From Winogradskyella ludwigii (GTDB lineage Bacteria > Bacteroidota > Bacteroidia > Flavobacteriales > Flavobacteriaceae): a stretch of 64,000 nt of DNA. Position 1 is the first letter of the stretch. Every line of letters begins with the position of its first letter. The notes beneath the pieces were generated by a model. The model searched no databases. It saw only the letters and a list, made by a program, of their open reading frames with translations, and was not told where the DNA came from. Positions 1-8,798 of the stretch are shown in pieces. The DNA lies in NCBI RefSeq assembly GCF_013403985.1, contig NZ_JABFDF010000001.1, positions 930,001 to 994,000 on the forward strand, given 5' to 3'. The position numbers and the translations under genes are program-made.

Positions 1-117
1 TTTTGCATTACCAACATAAAACTCTACGTAATCCGTTCCTAAAAGCGGCAAAAAATCTTGTGCACCTTCAAATATCTTTTCTAAACCGTAGTTTACGTTT
101 TCTACTTCTTTTGCCAT
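1..117 (-). CDS. hppD: 4-hydroxyphenylpyruvate dioxygenase, N-terminal part (cut by window edge)
   Basis: Only the first 39 codons are inside the window, starting at the ATG at 117 and running off the left edge. The peptide begins MAKEVENVNYGLEKIFEGAQ and continues with a DFLPLLGTDYVEFYVGNAK segment, which matches the opening of flavobacterial 4-hydroxyphenylpyruvate dioxygenase, a VOC-superfamily Fe(II) enzyme that converts 4-hydroxyphenylpyruvate to homogentisate. The catalytic iron ligands lie outside the window. Context supports the call: homogentisate dioxygenase, the next enzyme of tyrosine breakdown, is encoded on the same strand just upstream, with one small membrane-protein gene between them. 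Confidence 0.85.
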   Translation of the reverse strand, partial: MAKEVENVNYGLEKIFEGAQDFLPLLGTDYVEFYVGNAK

Positions 118-153
118 AATATTCTATTTTAAAAACTATAACTTAATTCTATT

Positions 154-630
154 TTAAAAATCTTCAACTTCAACTGAATCTATTTCCTCTTCAATAATAT
201 AAGTATCATCTTCCCAAGTATCAGAACTTTCAGATTCTATTATTGTATCGTCATATTCTGACTCGTAATAATAGTCATCTTCTTCAAAATTTCCATTCTG
301 AATACCGTCTAAAACAGCTGATGAAACTAAAGTACCATAAAAAGCAAGTGCAGCTAGCGCAAAAAGAACCACTAAACCATTAAGCACAATAGCTATAATA
401 TTTATAATCTTAGCTGTATTAACATTGCTACGCGATTGCGCATTATAAGCTTCCGGATTCTCTCCAAACTCTCGTAAACTTTTATTAGCCGAAACCAATC
501 CAATTATGGCCATAATTAAAGGAATAATAGCCGTAATACCATAACAACAACAGCCAGCTATACCAATAACTAATGCTAATATTCCTAATATAAGTGATAG
601 TGGATCTGCAGGTAATTTATTCTGATTCAT
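154..630 (-). CDS. CCC-motif small membrane protein
   Basis: A 158-residue protein with two long hydrophobic segments, about residues 10-45 and 75-100. The Cys-Cys-Cys triplet near residue 27 (GIAGCCCYG) is the hallmark of a small flavobacterial family called CCC motif membrane proteins, of unknown function. The C-terminal 45 residues are strongly acidic and rich in Tyr, Asp, Glu and Ser, with no predicted fold. The gene lies between hmgA and hppD on the same strand, 117 bp after hmgA and 36 bp before hppD, so it may be cotranscribed with tyrosine catabolism, but nothing in the protein suggests an enzymatic role there. Confidence 0.75.
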   Translation of the reverse strand: MNQNKLPADPLSLILGILALVIGIAGCCCYGITAIIPLIMAIIGLVSANKSLREFGENPEAYNAQSRSNVNTAKIINIIAIVLNGLVVLFALAALAFYGTLVSSAVLDGIQNGNFEEDDYYYESEYDDTIIESESSDTWEDDTYIIEEEIDSVEVEDF

Positions 631-747
631 TTTTTATAAGTCCCAACCTTACCTTCCTGTATTAACCACTATTGGCATTACTTTGAAAAGGGGCTCTTTT
701 TGTTGAGTATGTAGCCTTTGTTAAACTTCTATTTTATTTTTGTCAAT

Positions 748-1908
748 TTAGTGTTCTAGCCACGATTTAAAGTAATCTTCATCAGCAATTTTTAAAGCTT
801 CTTCAGTTACTTTTAAGGGTTTAAAAGTATCTACCATTACTGCTAATTCTTCTGTTTTTACTTTACCAATACTTTTTTCCATGGTTCCTGGATGTGGTCC
901 ATGAGGAATACCTGCTGGATGCAACGAAATGTGTCCTGCAGCTATATCATTCCTACTCATAAAATCACCATCAACATAATACAATACCTCATCACTATCT
1001 ATATTACTGTGATTGTATGGTGCTGGTACAGCGATAGGATGATAATCGTATAAACGCGGTACAAAACTACAAATTACAAAAGCATCAGTTTCAAAAGTTT
1101 GATGTACTGGTGGTGGTTGATGCACTCTCCCTGTAATAGGTTCAAAATCGTGAATTGAAAAGGCGTACGGATAATTATAACCATCATAACCTACCACATC
1201 AAAAGGATGAGAGGCATAAACCATATCAAAAATGTCGTCTTGCTTTTTAATTTTAATTAGGAAATCGCCCGACTCATTATAGGTTTCTAATTCTTGAGGC
1301 TGACGTAAATCGCGCTCACAAAATGGAGAGTGCTCTAGTAATTGGCCAAAATAATTACGGTATCGCTTTGGTGTATAAATTGGTCTGCGAGATTCTACTA
1401 TAAAAAGCCTATTGTCTTCTGTATCAAAATCCAGCTTGTAAATAACACCTCTTGGCACTAGTAAATAATCACCATATTTAAAATCTAGATTCCCAAGATG
1501 CGTTCTTAGTTTCCCTGTACCCTTATGTATAAAAATTAATTCGTCTGCATCTGTATTTTTATAAAAATAGGATTCTGTAGATTGTTTTGGTGCTGCTAAG
1601 ATGATATTACAGTCGCTATTTGTCAATACTATTTTCCGACTCTCTAAATAATCGTTTTCCGGCTTTACTTGAAACCCTCTAAAACGATACGATTGCATAT
1701 TGTTTTCCTTAGCAATCTTAGGCGCAACACTGTATTGTTTTTTAATTTCCTTGACTTGCGTTGGTCGTTGCTCATGATAGCTGTTGGTAGACATGCCGTC
1801 AAAACCAATAGTACCAAACAATTGCTCGTAATAAAAATCGCCATTTGTTTTTTTAAACTGTGTGTGGCGTTTTGGTGGTATGTTTCCTAGCTTATGATAG
1901 AATGGCAT
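748..1908 (-). CDS. hmgA: homogentisate 1,2-dioxygenase
   Basis: A 386-residue cupin-fold Fe(II) dioxygenase that opens the ring of homogentisate to maleylacetoacetate in tyrosine and phenylalanine catabolism. Diagnostic blocks are visible: the central PPPVHQTFETDAFVICSF segment, the YHSN/DSDEVLYYVDGDFMSRND-type block and the GIPHGPHPG signature near residues 335-343, which carry the conserved His and Glu side chains around the iron. It is shorter than the roughly 430-residue proteobacterial and animal enzymes, mainly at the N terminus. It is the first gene of a minus-strand run toward hppD. An inverted repeat sits just upstream at 1935-1956. Confidence 0.95.
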   Translation of the reverse strand: MPFYHKLGNIPPKRHTQFKKTNGDFYYEQLFGTIGFDGMSTNSYHEQRPTQVKEIKKQYSVAPKIAKENNMQSYRFRGFQVKPENDYLESRKIVLTNSDCNIILAAPKQSTESYFYKNTDADELIFIHKGTGKLRTHLGNLDFKYGDYLLVPRGVIYKLDFDTEDNRLFIVESRRPIYTPKRYRNYFGQLLEHSPFCERDLRQPQELETYNESGDFLIKIKKQDDIFDMVYASHPFDVVGYDGYNYPYAFSIHDFEPITGRVHQPPPVHQTFETDAFVICSFVPRLYDYHPIAVPAPYNHSNIDSDEVLYYVDGDFMSRNDIAAGHISLHPAGIPHGPHPGTMEKSIGKVKTEELAVMVDTFKPLKVTEEALKIADEDYFKSWLEH

Positions 1909-1930
1909 TTTTAATTAGTTTAAAAGTTGA

Positions 1931-2101
1931 TGTATTTATACGTTTAATGGTATAAACTTCATAGGTTTTAAAGGTACAAAAAATGCGTATCTATTCTGGG
2001 TTCCTAATGATAAGGAAATGAAGGTGAAGTTTTATATTGGCCCAGAATGGTTTCATGCTGTTACAAATATCAATATTTTTTTGGTATTTAAAAAGAATTA
2101 G
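1931..2101 (+). pseudogene. possible gene remnant: 56-codon open frame without a start
   Basis: Between hmgA and pth a plus-strand frame stays open for 56 codons before TAG at 2099-2101. Its translation is protein-like, with FIGFKGTKNAYLFWVPNDKE followed by an MKVKFYIGPEWFHAVTN stretch, but there is no start codon in a sensible place and no promoter. I do not recognise the family. It may be the decayed tail of a lost gene, or chance. Confidence 0.25.
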
Positions 2102-2156
2102 AAAAATCATTTAAAATGAAATCACTTACCACTTTAGTTTTTAGTCAACTTCTTTT

Positions 2157-2164
2157 TACTTTTG
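2157..2164 (+). promoter_or_regulatory. -7 promoter element of pth
   Basis: TACTTTTG matches the Bacteroidota -7 consensus TAnnTTTG and is followed 18 bp later by the ATG at 2183. It settles the pth start: an in-frame TTG at 2162 lies inside the element and cannot be translated from this promoter. Confidence 0.7.
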
Positions 2165-2182
2165 CACAAACTAGAAATACCT

Positions 2183-2815
2183 ATGTATAGGTTTTTAAAA
2201 AATTGGCTCAGTTTTAGTGATAAAACAGAACTCACAGAAGAAGACAAAATGAAAAAATTCTTAATCGTTGGCTTAGGAAACATAGGCGAAAAATATGCTA
2301 ATACCAGACATAACATTGGTTTTAAAATTCTAGATTATTTAGCCGAAACTAATGAAATTCCTTTTGAAACCGTAAAACTTGGAGATGTTGCCACTTTAAA
2401 AATAAAAGGTCGAACACTTATTCTTTTAAAGCCAAGTACATTTATGAACCTCAGCGGAAAATCCATAAAATACTGGTTAGAGAAGGAAAAAATACCTTTA
2501 GAAAATCTGCTCGTTGTCACTGACGATTTAAATCTTCCGTTTGGATCGCTTAGACTAAAAACAAAAGGAAGTGATGGTGGTCACAACGGCTTAAAAGACA
2601 CGCAAGACAAATTACAGACCGTAAAGTATAACCGTTTTAGATTTGGTATTAGTGCTGAATTTAGCACAGGAAGACAAGTAGATTACGTTTTAGGAGAATG
2701 GACTGAAGACGAAAACACAGCGCTTAAAGAACGCTTAAAAATTTCAGCAGATCTTGTAAAATCTTTTGCTTTAGCCGGAGTAAATACCACGATGAACCAA
2801 TTTAATGGAAAATAA
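2183..2815 (+). CDS. pth: peptidyl-tRNA hydrolase
   Basis: Releases tRNA from peptidyl-tRNA that drops off ribosomes. The core begins MKKFLIVGLGNIGEKYANTR with the catalytic-site His in NTRHNIGF, followed by KPSTFMNLSGKS and the DDLNLPFGSLRLKTKGSDGGHNG block containing the second Asp/His set. The frame is open upstream to a TTG at 2162, but that codon overlaps the promoter, so I place the start at the ATG at 2183. This leaves an extension of about 22 residues (MYRFLKNWLSF...) before the canonical core Met; such N-terminal extensions occur in flavobacterial homologues, although initiation at the core Met (2249) is also possible. ribF follows 55 bp later on the same strand. Confidence 0.93.
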   Translation: MYRFLKNWLSFSDKTELTEEDKMKKFLIVGLGNIGEKYANTRHNIGFKILDYLAETNEIPFETVKLGDVATLKIKGRTLILLKPSTFMNLSGKSIKYWLEKEKIPLENLLVVTDDLNLPFGSLRLKTKGSDGGHNGLKDTQDKLQTVKYNRFRFGISAEFSTGRQVDYVLGEWTEDENTALKERLKISADLVKSFALAGVNTTMNQFNGK

Positions 2816-2870
2816 CATTTAGCTTTGTTTTCAGTACGTTTCTAAATCAAAAACAACAATACCGTTTAAT

Positions 2871-3779
2871 TTGAATTCAAAATCAGCAAAAGTTACAACT
2901 ATTGGCACCTTCGACGGTATCCATATTGGTCATCAAAAAATCCTTAAACAGGTGGTAGCTCTTGCTAAAAAGCAAGGTTATGTCCCTGTGGTTCTCACCT
3001 TGTTTCCGCATCCAAGAATGGTGCTTCAAAAAGACGATTCTATTCGTTTATTAAACACCATTGAAGAACGTATAGAATTACTAAAATCCCACGGTATAAA
3101 AGAGGTAATTGTAAAAAAATTCACCAAAGATTTTGCCAACCTCTCTGCTAAAGATTACGTAAAACAAATTTTGTTAGACGAGTTAAACACCAAAAATATT
3201 GTTATTGGTTACGATCATCATTTTGGCAAAAACAGAAGTGCTAATATAAATGACCTTAAAGCATTTGCAGACCTCTATAATTTTAATGTTGAAGAAATTT
3301 CTGCACAAGATCTAAAAGATGTTACTGTGAGTTCTACAAAAATTAGAACAGCTTTAAACCAAGGAGAAGTAGATTTAGCAAATTCGTATTTAGGATACAA
3401 TTTCTTTATTACAGGTACTGTTATTAAAGGCAAAGGCTTAGGTAGAACTATAGATTTCCCAACAGCAAATATTAATGTAACAGCAGCTTATAAACTTATT
3501 CCAAGTGATGGTGTTTATGTTGTAAAATCCAAAATTGACAACAAAACCGTTTTTGGAATGATGAATATTGGTACAAATCCTACAGTTAATGGGAAAAAAC
3601 GCTCAATTGAAGTTCATTTTTTTAACTTCAACCAAGATATTTATGATTCTGAATTAAAGATTGAATTTTTAAAACGCTTACGTAGCGAACAAAAATTTGA
3701 AAATCTTGAAGCTTTAAAAGCGCAACTAAAGAAAGATATGACAAATGCTCATAGCTACATAAAAACCTTAAATGAATAA
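2871..3779 (+). CDS. ribF: bifunctional riboflavin kinase / FAD synthetase
   Basis: Makes FMN and FAD from riboflavin. The N-terminal nucleotidyltransferase (FAD synthetase) domain has the GTFDGIHIGHQ signature at residues 12-22 and SSTKIRTAL near 160. The C-terminal flavokinase domain follows from about residue 180, with GKGLGRTIDFPTANI and the NIGTNPTVNGKKRSIEVH block. The length of 302 residues is normal. The start must be the TTG at 2871, because an in-frame TAA lies directly upstream and no ATG precedes the GTFDG motif. The last 8 bp overlap the start of the next gene (ATGAATAA), indicating translational coupling. Confidence 0.95.
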   Translation: MNSKSAKVTTIGTFDGIHIGHQKILKQVVALAKKQGYVPVVLTLFPHPRMVLQKDDSIRLLNTIEERIELLKSHGIKEVIVKKFTKDFANLSAKDYVKQILLDELNTKNIVIGYDHHFGKNRSANINDLKAFADLYNFNVEEISAQDLKDVTVSSTKIRTALNQGEVDLANSYLGYNFFITGTVIKGKGLGRTIDFPTANINVTAAYKLIPSDGVYVVKSKIDNKTVFGMMNIGTNPTVNGKKRSIEVHFFNFNQDIYDSELKIEFLKRLRSEQKFENLEALKAQLKKDMTNAHSYIKTLNE

Positions 3780-5079
3780 ATTCTTATTTAAACATATAGA
3801 CAATTCAGGACTCATTGTTTTCAGAATCATTTTTGGATTGCTATGTGCTTTAGAAGCTTTCGGAGCCATTTTTACAGGTTGGATTAGACGTACGTTAATA
3901 GAACCTGAATTTACATTTTCATTTATTGGATTTGAGTGGCTGCAACCACTTCCTGGAAATTGGATGTATGTCTATTATTTTATAATGGGACTTTTAGGAC
4001 TCTGCATAATGTTGGGTTACAAATACAGATTTACCATGCTCATGTTTGCACTTATGTGGACGGCTACTTACCTCATGCAAAAATCTTCGTATAATAACCA
4101 CTATTATTTACTCATGTTATTAAGTTATTTAATGGTGTTTTTACCTGCAAATCGTTATGCTTCCTTAGACGCGAAACTAAACCCTTCACTTAAACAAATC
4201 TCGATGCCAAGTTGGTGTAAATGGGTTTTTGTACTTCAGTTATTTATTCTTTACACCTATGCGTCATTAGCTAAGTTTTATCCTGACTGGTTGGATGGCT
4301 CAGTAATGGAAATTCTTATGAGAAGTAAATCTAATTACTTCATAATCGGAGAACTCTTACAACAACAAACCGTGCATTATATGTTAGCTTATGGTGGTAT
4401 TTTGTTTGATGGTTTAATCATTCCATTGTTACTATTTAAACCCACTCGAAAATATGCGTTTTTCGCATCTACATTTTTTCATCTATTTAATTCTATTGTA
4501 TTTCAGATTGGTATTTTCCCATATATGTCATTAGCTTTTAGTCTCTTCTTTTTTGAACCTAAAATCGTTCGGAATATATTCTTAAAGAAGAAAGATTTTT
4601 ATGATGCTAATGAAATTAGTGTTCCAAATCACAGAATCCTATTAATCTCACTATTCTCAATTTATTTTATAGTCCAAGTGGCTTTACCTTTAAGACATCA
4701 TTTTTTTAAAGGCGATGTTTTATTAACAGAAGAAGGTCATCGTTTATCTTGGAGAATGATGTTGCGTGCAAAAAGCGGCAGAACAACATATTCGGTTATA
4801 GATGCTGAAACCAATTTAGGAATTAAGATAAGGTTAGATGATTATTTAACTAAAAAGCAGCAACGTGGTGCCAGCACAAAACCAGATGTTATTTGGCAAT
4901 TTGCACAACACCTAAAACAAGATTATGCTAAAAAGGGCAAAACTATAAAAGTTTACGTTAACGCTTTTGTAAGTATAAATGGTAAAGCTTCAAAACGACT
5001 TATTGACCCAAAAGTTGATATTGCGAATGAAGAATGGCACCATTTTAAGCATCAAGACTGGATATTAACTTCGGACTAA
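3772..5079 (+). CDS. HTTM-domain integral membrane protein, vitamin K-dependent gamma-carboxylase-like
   Basis: A 435-residue protein with several hydrophobic helices over residues 10-300 and a soluble C-terminal domain of about 150 residues. The membrane part resembles the HTTM domain shared with vitamin K-dependent gamma-glutamyl carboxylase, including the NNHYYLLMLLSYL segment around residue 110 and an AKFYPDWLDGS block near 165. Bacterial members are common in Bacteroidota and their substrates are mostly unknown; I infer no specific reaction. It overlaps ribF by 8 bp and is probably cotranscribed with it. A 213-bp gap containing the serS promoter follows. Confidence 0.75.
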   Translation: MNKFLFKHIDNSGLIVFRIIFGLLCALEAFGAIFTGWIRRTLIEPEFTFSFIGFEWLQPLPGNWMYVYYFIMGLLGLCIMLGYKYRFTMLMFALMWTATYLMQKSSYNNHYYLLMLLSYLMVFLPANRYASLDAKLNPSLKQISMPSWCKWVFVLQLFILYTYASLAKFYPDWLDGSVMEILMRSKSNYFIIGELLQQQTVHYMLAYGGILFDGLIIPLLLFKPTRKYAFFASTFFHLFNSIVFQIGIFPYMSLAFSLFFFEPKIVRNIFLKKKDFYDANEISVPNHRILLISLFSIYFIVQVALPLRHHFFKGDVLLTEEGHRLSWRMMLRAKSGRTTYSVIDAETNLGIKIRLDDYLTKKQQRGASTKPDVIWQFAQHLKQDYAKKGKTIKVYVNAFVSINGKASKRLIDPKVDIANEEWHHFKHQDWILTSD

Positions 5080-5238
5080 ATTCAAAATGTATAAAGACAA
5101 ATCCTATTCATTAATTTATCTTGGATAAAGTTAAATAGCAGATTTAGTTTTATCTACTCTTAAATTAGTCGTTAGTCTTTAAATTTCAACCGCATTTAAA
5201 ATAGCACGTATTATATTTTTTTCTGCTCATTTTCTTTT

Positions 5239-5246
5239 TACTTTTG
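5239..5246 (+). promoter_or_regulatory. -7 promoter element of serS
   Basis: TACTTTTG matches TAnnTTTG and lies 46 bp before the serS ATG at 5293. No clear -33 half is visible. Confidence 0.65.
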
Positions 5247-5292
5247 TTGCTTGTATTTCCTACGCTAGTTGGCGTTAACTTAAAATAGAATT

Positions 5293-6564
5293 ATGTTACA
5301 AGTTCCTTTTATTAGAGACAATAAAGAAGACATCATAGCACGTTTAGCTAAACGAAATATTGATGCTACCCAAATGATTAATGATGCCATTGCTTTAGAT
5401 GAAGATCGAAAAGCACTTCAAACATTATTAGACAACACAAAAGCAGAATCTAACGCTTTATCTAAAGAAATTGGTAACTTATATAAATCTGGAGAAGCTC
5501 AAAAAGCGACTATTTTAAAGGAAAAGACAACCCAATTAAAAGAATCTACAAAGAATTATGAGCAAGAGCTTAATGATAAAGTGGAGGCCTTAACAACACT
5601 TTTATATAAAATTCCTAACGTTCCTCACGCATCTGTACCAAAAGGAAATTCTGATGCAGATAATGAAGAAATTTTTAACGAAGGAGAGATTCCTACGTTG
5701 CATAAAGATGCTCAACCACACTGGGAACTAGCCAAAAAATATGATATCATAGATTTTGAACTAGGCAATAAAATTACTGGTGCTGGTTTTCCTGTTTATA
5801 AAGGTAAAGGAGCACGATTACAACGTGCATTAATCGCTTATTTTTTAGATAAAAACACAGCTGCTGGTTATACAGAATACCAATTACCGCATTTAGTTAA
5901 TGAAGCTTCTTGTTATGGAACAGGACAATTACCAGACAAAGAAGGCCAAATGTATCACGATGCTACAGACGATTTATATTTAATACCTACTGCAGAAGTT
6001 CCTGGAACAAATGTTTTTAGAGATGTTTTATTAAATGAAACGGATTTACCTATTGGTATTACAGGTTACACACCATGTTTTAGACGTGAAGCCGGAAGTT
6101 ATGGAGCACATGTACGTGGCTTAAATAGATTACACCAATTTGATAAAGTTGAAATTATACGAGTAGAGCATCCTGATAATTCTTATAAAGCATTTGAAGG
6201 TATGATAGAGCATGTAAAAGATATTTTACGCGAATTGAAATTACCATTTAGAATATTAAAATTATGCGGTGGAGATACTGGTTTTCCTGCGGCATTAACC
6301 TACGATTTTGAAGTGTTTTCAACAGCACAAGATCGTTGGTTAGAGATTTCTTCAGTTTCTAATTTTGAAACCTATCAAGCTAATCGTTTAAAATTACGTT
6401 TTAAAAATAGTGAAGGTAAAAATGAATTATGCCACACATTAAACGGAAGTTCTTTAGCTTTACCAAGAGTTTTAGCCGGAATTTTAGAAAATTATCAAAC
6501 AGAAGATGGCATTAAAATTCCAGATGTTTTAATCCCTTACACGAATTTTGATAGCATTTCTTAA
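5293..6564 (+). CDS. serS: seryl-tRNA synthetase
   Basis: Class II aminoacyl-tRNA synthetase that charges tRNA-Ser. The 423-residue protein has the N-terminal helical arm (about residues 30-110, rich in Lys, Glu and Leu) that grips the long variable loop of tRNA-Ser. The catalytic core has the TAEVPGTNVF segment, motif 2 around FRREAGSYGAHVRGLNR, and motif 3 around LNGSSLALPRVLAGILENYQ at the C terminus. Length and domain order are normal. It has its own promoter and is followed about 210 bp later by a terminator hairpin. Confidence 0.97.
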   Translation: MLQVPFIRDNKEDIIARLAKRNIDATQMINDAIALDEDRKALQTLLDNTKAESNALSKEIGNLYKSGEAQKATILKEKTTQLKESTKNYEQELNDKVEALTTLLYKIPNVPHASVPKGNSDADNEEIFNEGEIPTLHKDAQPHWELAKKYDIIDFELGNKITGAGFPVYKGKGARLQRALIAYFLDKNTAAGYTEYQLPHLVNEASCYGTGQLPDKEGQMYHDATDDLYLIPTAEVPGTNVFRDVLLNETDLPIGITGYTPCFRREAGSYGAHVRGLNRLHQFDKVEIIRVEHPDNSYKAFEGMIEHVKDILRELKLPFRILKLCGGDTGFPAALTYDFEVFSTAQDRWLEISSVSNFETYQANRLKLRFKNSEGKNELCHTLNGSSLALPRVLAGILENYQTEDGIKIPDVLIPYTNFDSIS

Positions 6565-6774
6565 AAAAGAAATAACAGGAGTATTTCAGCACAATTGTTA
6601 AGGTAATACGTATTTCATCTATTATTTTGGTCTTTCTTCGTTTTTATGATATTTTTTTTAGATATTAGACATTCCAATGTCGTCTAAATTAATTAGATTA
6701 TTACTGGATTAAAGACAAAATAATTGAATCATATTTTATAAAATATTGATTAATAGCACTTTTATTTTTCTACT

Positions 6775-6808
6775 AAAATGCCTAAACTAAAGTTTAGGTA
6801 TTTTTTTT
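6775..6808 (+). terminator. rho-independent terminator after serS
   Basis: A hairpin with arms 6775-6787 and 6792-6804 (core CCTAAAC / GTTTAGG, one G-T wobble) and a 4-base loop is followed by an almost unbroken T run. It is about 210 bp from the serS stop and insulates the downstream promoter. Confidence 0.7.
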
Positions 6809-6844
6809 ATATTTTTTTTCACAACATCTACCTAAAGCATTTGC

Positions 6845-6852
6845 TATATTTG
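6845..6852 (+). promoter_or_regulatory. -7 promoter element of the TPR gene
   Basis: TATATTTG, a match to TAnnTTTG, 35 bp before the ATG at 6888. Confidence 0.6.
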
Positions 6853-6887
6853 AAGTTAACTAGTTTATTTTTTTCTAAAATTTAAAT

Positions 6888-8672
6888 ATGCAACAGCGGT
6901 TTTTCGTTATCCTTTTAATATTGGCATCCTATTTTGGTTTCTCGCAAAACAGCGAAGACCAAGCAGAAAGCTATTACAAAAAAGGGGAATTTAAAAAAGC
7001 ACTAATTATATACCAAAACCTTCAAAAAGAAAATCCAACTAGCTATAATTACATTTATAAATTAGTAGATATCCATCAGCAATTAGAACAATATGATGCT
7101 TCTGAAAAAATCCTAGTAGAACGCTTAGAGAAAAGACAAAATCCGGCAATGCTAATTGCTCTAGGTTATAATTTTCAACTTAAAGACAGCATAAAAAGAG
7201 CAACCACACTCTACGAAGCAGCTATAACTTATGCAGATGAAAAACCTAATTACATCTATACAATTGCTCGGAAATTTGAAGATTATTCACTTTTAGATCA
7301 AGCCATTAGAACTTACGAAAAAGGAAAGATTCTAACACCAGATAAAAACTACAATATTCAGCTCGCTCGTATTTACGGAGACCAAGGTAATGTAGAACAA
7401 ATGTTTGTAAACTACATAGAATATGTAGATGATAAACCTAATTACCTTAACAACATTAAGCGTGCTATCAACGATTTTATATCAGAAAATAGAGACTCAG
7501 AAAACAATACCTATTTAAGGCGTTTACTTCTAAAAAAAATACAACAAGAACCCAAAGCTATTTGGTACGAAATGCTCAGTTGGTTGTATGTTCAAGAGAA
7601 AGCATATAGCAAATCTTTTGTTCAAGAGAAAGCACTTTACAAACGTAATCCTGAAAGTTTAGATCGTATTTTTGAATTGGCTGAAATAGCACATAAAGAT
7701 GACGATGACGACGCCGCAAAATTAATTTTCAATTACATCTTAGAAACCACACAAGGACCAACAACAGCCTTAACTGCACATCAGTATATTTTGGAAATGG
7801 ACACCAAAGATGCAGATGAAAAAACATTACAACAGATTAACGAAACGTACACTAACTTATTTAAGGAATTTGGCTCTTCTTCATTAACCTTATCATTACA
7901 ATTATCTTACGGAAAATTCTTAGCCTTTAACCAAAAAGATGCAAAAACTGCAACACGCTTTTTAAAGGAGACTTTAAAGCTGAACCTATCCTCATATCAA
8001 CAAGCCAGAGTAAAATTATTATTAGCAGATATTTTAGTACTTCAAGAAAAGTTTAACGAAGCTTTAATCTTCTATTCTCAAATTCAGGCCAATTTAAAAA
8101 ATAGTGTTATTGCTCAAGAAGCTAGATTTAAAGTCGCTAAAACCAGTTATTATAAAGGTGATTTTGATTGGGCAGAAGCACAGCTAAAAATTCTAAAATC
8201 ATCAACGTCTCAATTAATTGCAAACGACGCCTTAGACTTAAAATTATTAATTTCAGATAATAAATACGAGGACAGTTTACAAACCGCCTTAAAGTATTAT
8301 GCGAAAGCAGATTTATATGCCTTTCAGAATAAAACGGATGATGCTATTTCTCTTTTAGACAAAATTTTAGAAGAACATAAAACTGAAAATATTATTAGTC
8401 AAACACTTTTTCAACAAGCCAAACTCTACGAGAAAAAGAAACAGTACACTAAAGCTGAAGCCAATTACCAAGAAATTATAACAAATTACAGCGATGGCAT
8501 CTTAGCAGACGACGCACATTATTATTTAGCAGAACTTTACAACACACATTTGGCAAAACCAGAACAAGCCAAGGAACTTTACGAAAAAATAATCTTCGAA
8601 TTTCAGGACAGCATTTACTTCATTGAAGCAAGACGTATGTTTAGGATGCTAAGAGGAGATAGCATTAATTAA
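6888..8672 (+). CDS. exported tetratricopeptide-repeat protein
   Basis: A 594-residue protein with a signal peptide (hydrophobic residues 5-18, likely cleaved near SFSQ-type residue 20) followed by TPR helices along the whole length. Clear repeats are at the start (AESYYKKGEFKKALIIYQNL) and the end (AKLYEKKKQYTKAEANYQEI and AELYNTHLAKPEQAKELYEK). The C-terminal block resembles the YbgF/BamD style of periplasmic TPR repeats. It is probably a periplasmic scaffold, but I see no catalytic motif and cannot assign a partner. It has its own promoter; DUF4286 and rsmA follow. Confidence 0.8.
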   Translation: MQQRFFVILLILASYFGFSQNSEDQAESYYKKGEFKKALIIYQNLQKENPTSYNYIYKLVDIHQQLEQYDASEKILVERLEKRQNPAMLIALGYNFQLKDSIKRATTLYEAAITYADEKPNYIYTIARKFEDYSLLDQAIRTYEKGKILTPDKNYNIQLARIYGDQGNVEQMFVNYIEYVDDKPNYLNNIKRAINDFISENRDSENNTYLRRLLLKKIQQEPKAIWYEMLSWLYVQEKAYSKSFVQEKALYKRNPESLDRIFELAEIAHKDDDDDAAKLIFNYILETTQGPTTALTAHQYILEMDTKDADEKTLQQINETYTNLFKEFGSSSLTLSLQLSYGKFLAFNQKDAKTATRFLKETLKLNLSSYQQARVKLLLADILVLQEKFNEALIFYSQIQANLKNSVIAQEARFKVAKTSYYKGDFDWAEAQLKILKSSTSQLIANDALDLKLLISDNKYEDSLQTALKYYAKADLYAFQNKTDDAISLLDKILEEHKTENIISQTLFQQAKLYEKKKQYTKAEANYQEIITNYSDGILADDAHYYLAELYNTHLAKPEQAKELYEKIIFEFQDSIYFIEARRMFRMLRGDSIN

Positions 8673-8752
8673 GTCTTAGTTTTTACAAAATCCTTTTCTA
8701 CTTCCTGTAGCGCTTTTTCAACTTTAAGACTTCCCAAAACTTCACAAAGCAT
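8669..8752 (-). other. 27-codon antisense open frame in the gap after the TPR gene
   Basis: An ATG at 8752 opens a 27-codon frame on the minus strand (MLCEVLGSLKVEKALQEVEK...), ending within the stop region of the TPR gene. The product is amphipathic and protein-like, but there is no clear promoter and I recognise no family. It could be a remnant or chance. Confidence 0.15.
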
Positions 8753-8767
8753 TAACATCTAAATTCA

Positions 8768-8775
8768 TATTTTTG
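8768..8775 (+). promoter_or_regulatory. -7 promoter element of the DUF4286 gene
   Basis: TATTTTTG, matching TAnnTTTG, 23 bp before the ATG at 8799. Confidence 0.7.
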
Positions 8776-8798
8776 CATCAAATTCTTATTACCCAAAA

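Larger units (their letters stand above)
6565..6887. other. 323-bp intergenic region between serS and the TPR gene
   Basis: Contains no credible gene. Its content is a terminator hairpin at 6775-6804 followed by T-rich sequence, and the -7 element of the next gene at 6845-6852. The first 200 bp are AT-rich with no structure I can name. Confidence 0.6.

Noticed and set aside
1669-1890. Plus-strand frame antisense to the hmgA start
   Set aside because: Covered by conserved hmgA sequence; composition typical of a shadow frame.
2162-2182. TTG at 2162 as the pth start
   Set aside because: The codon lies inside the -7 promoter element, so it is upstream of the transcript start.
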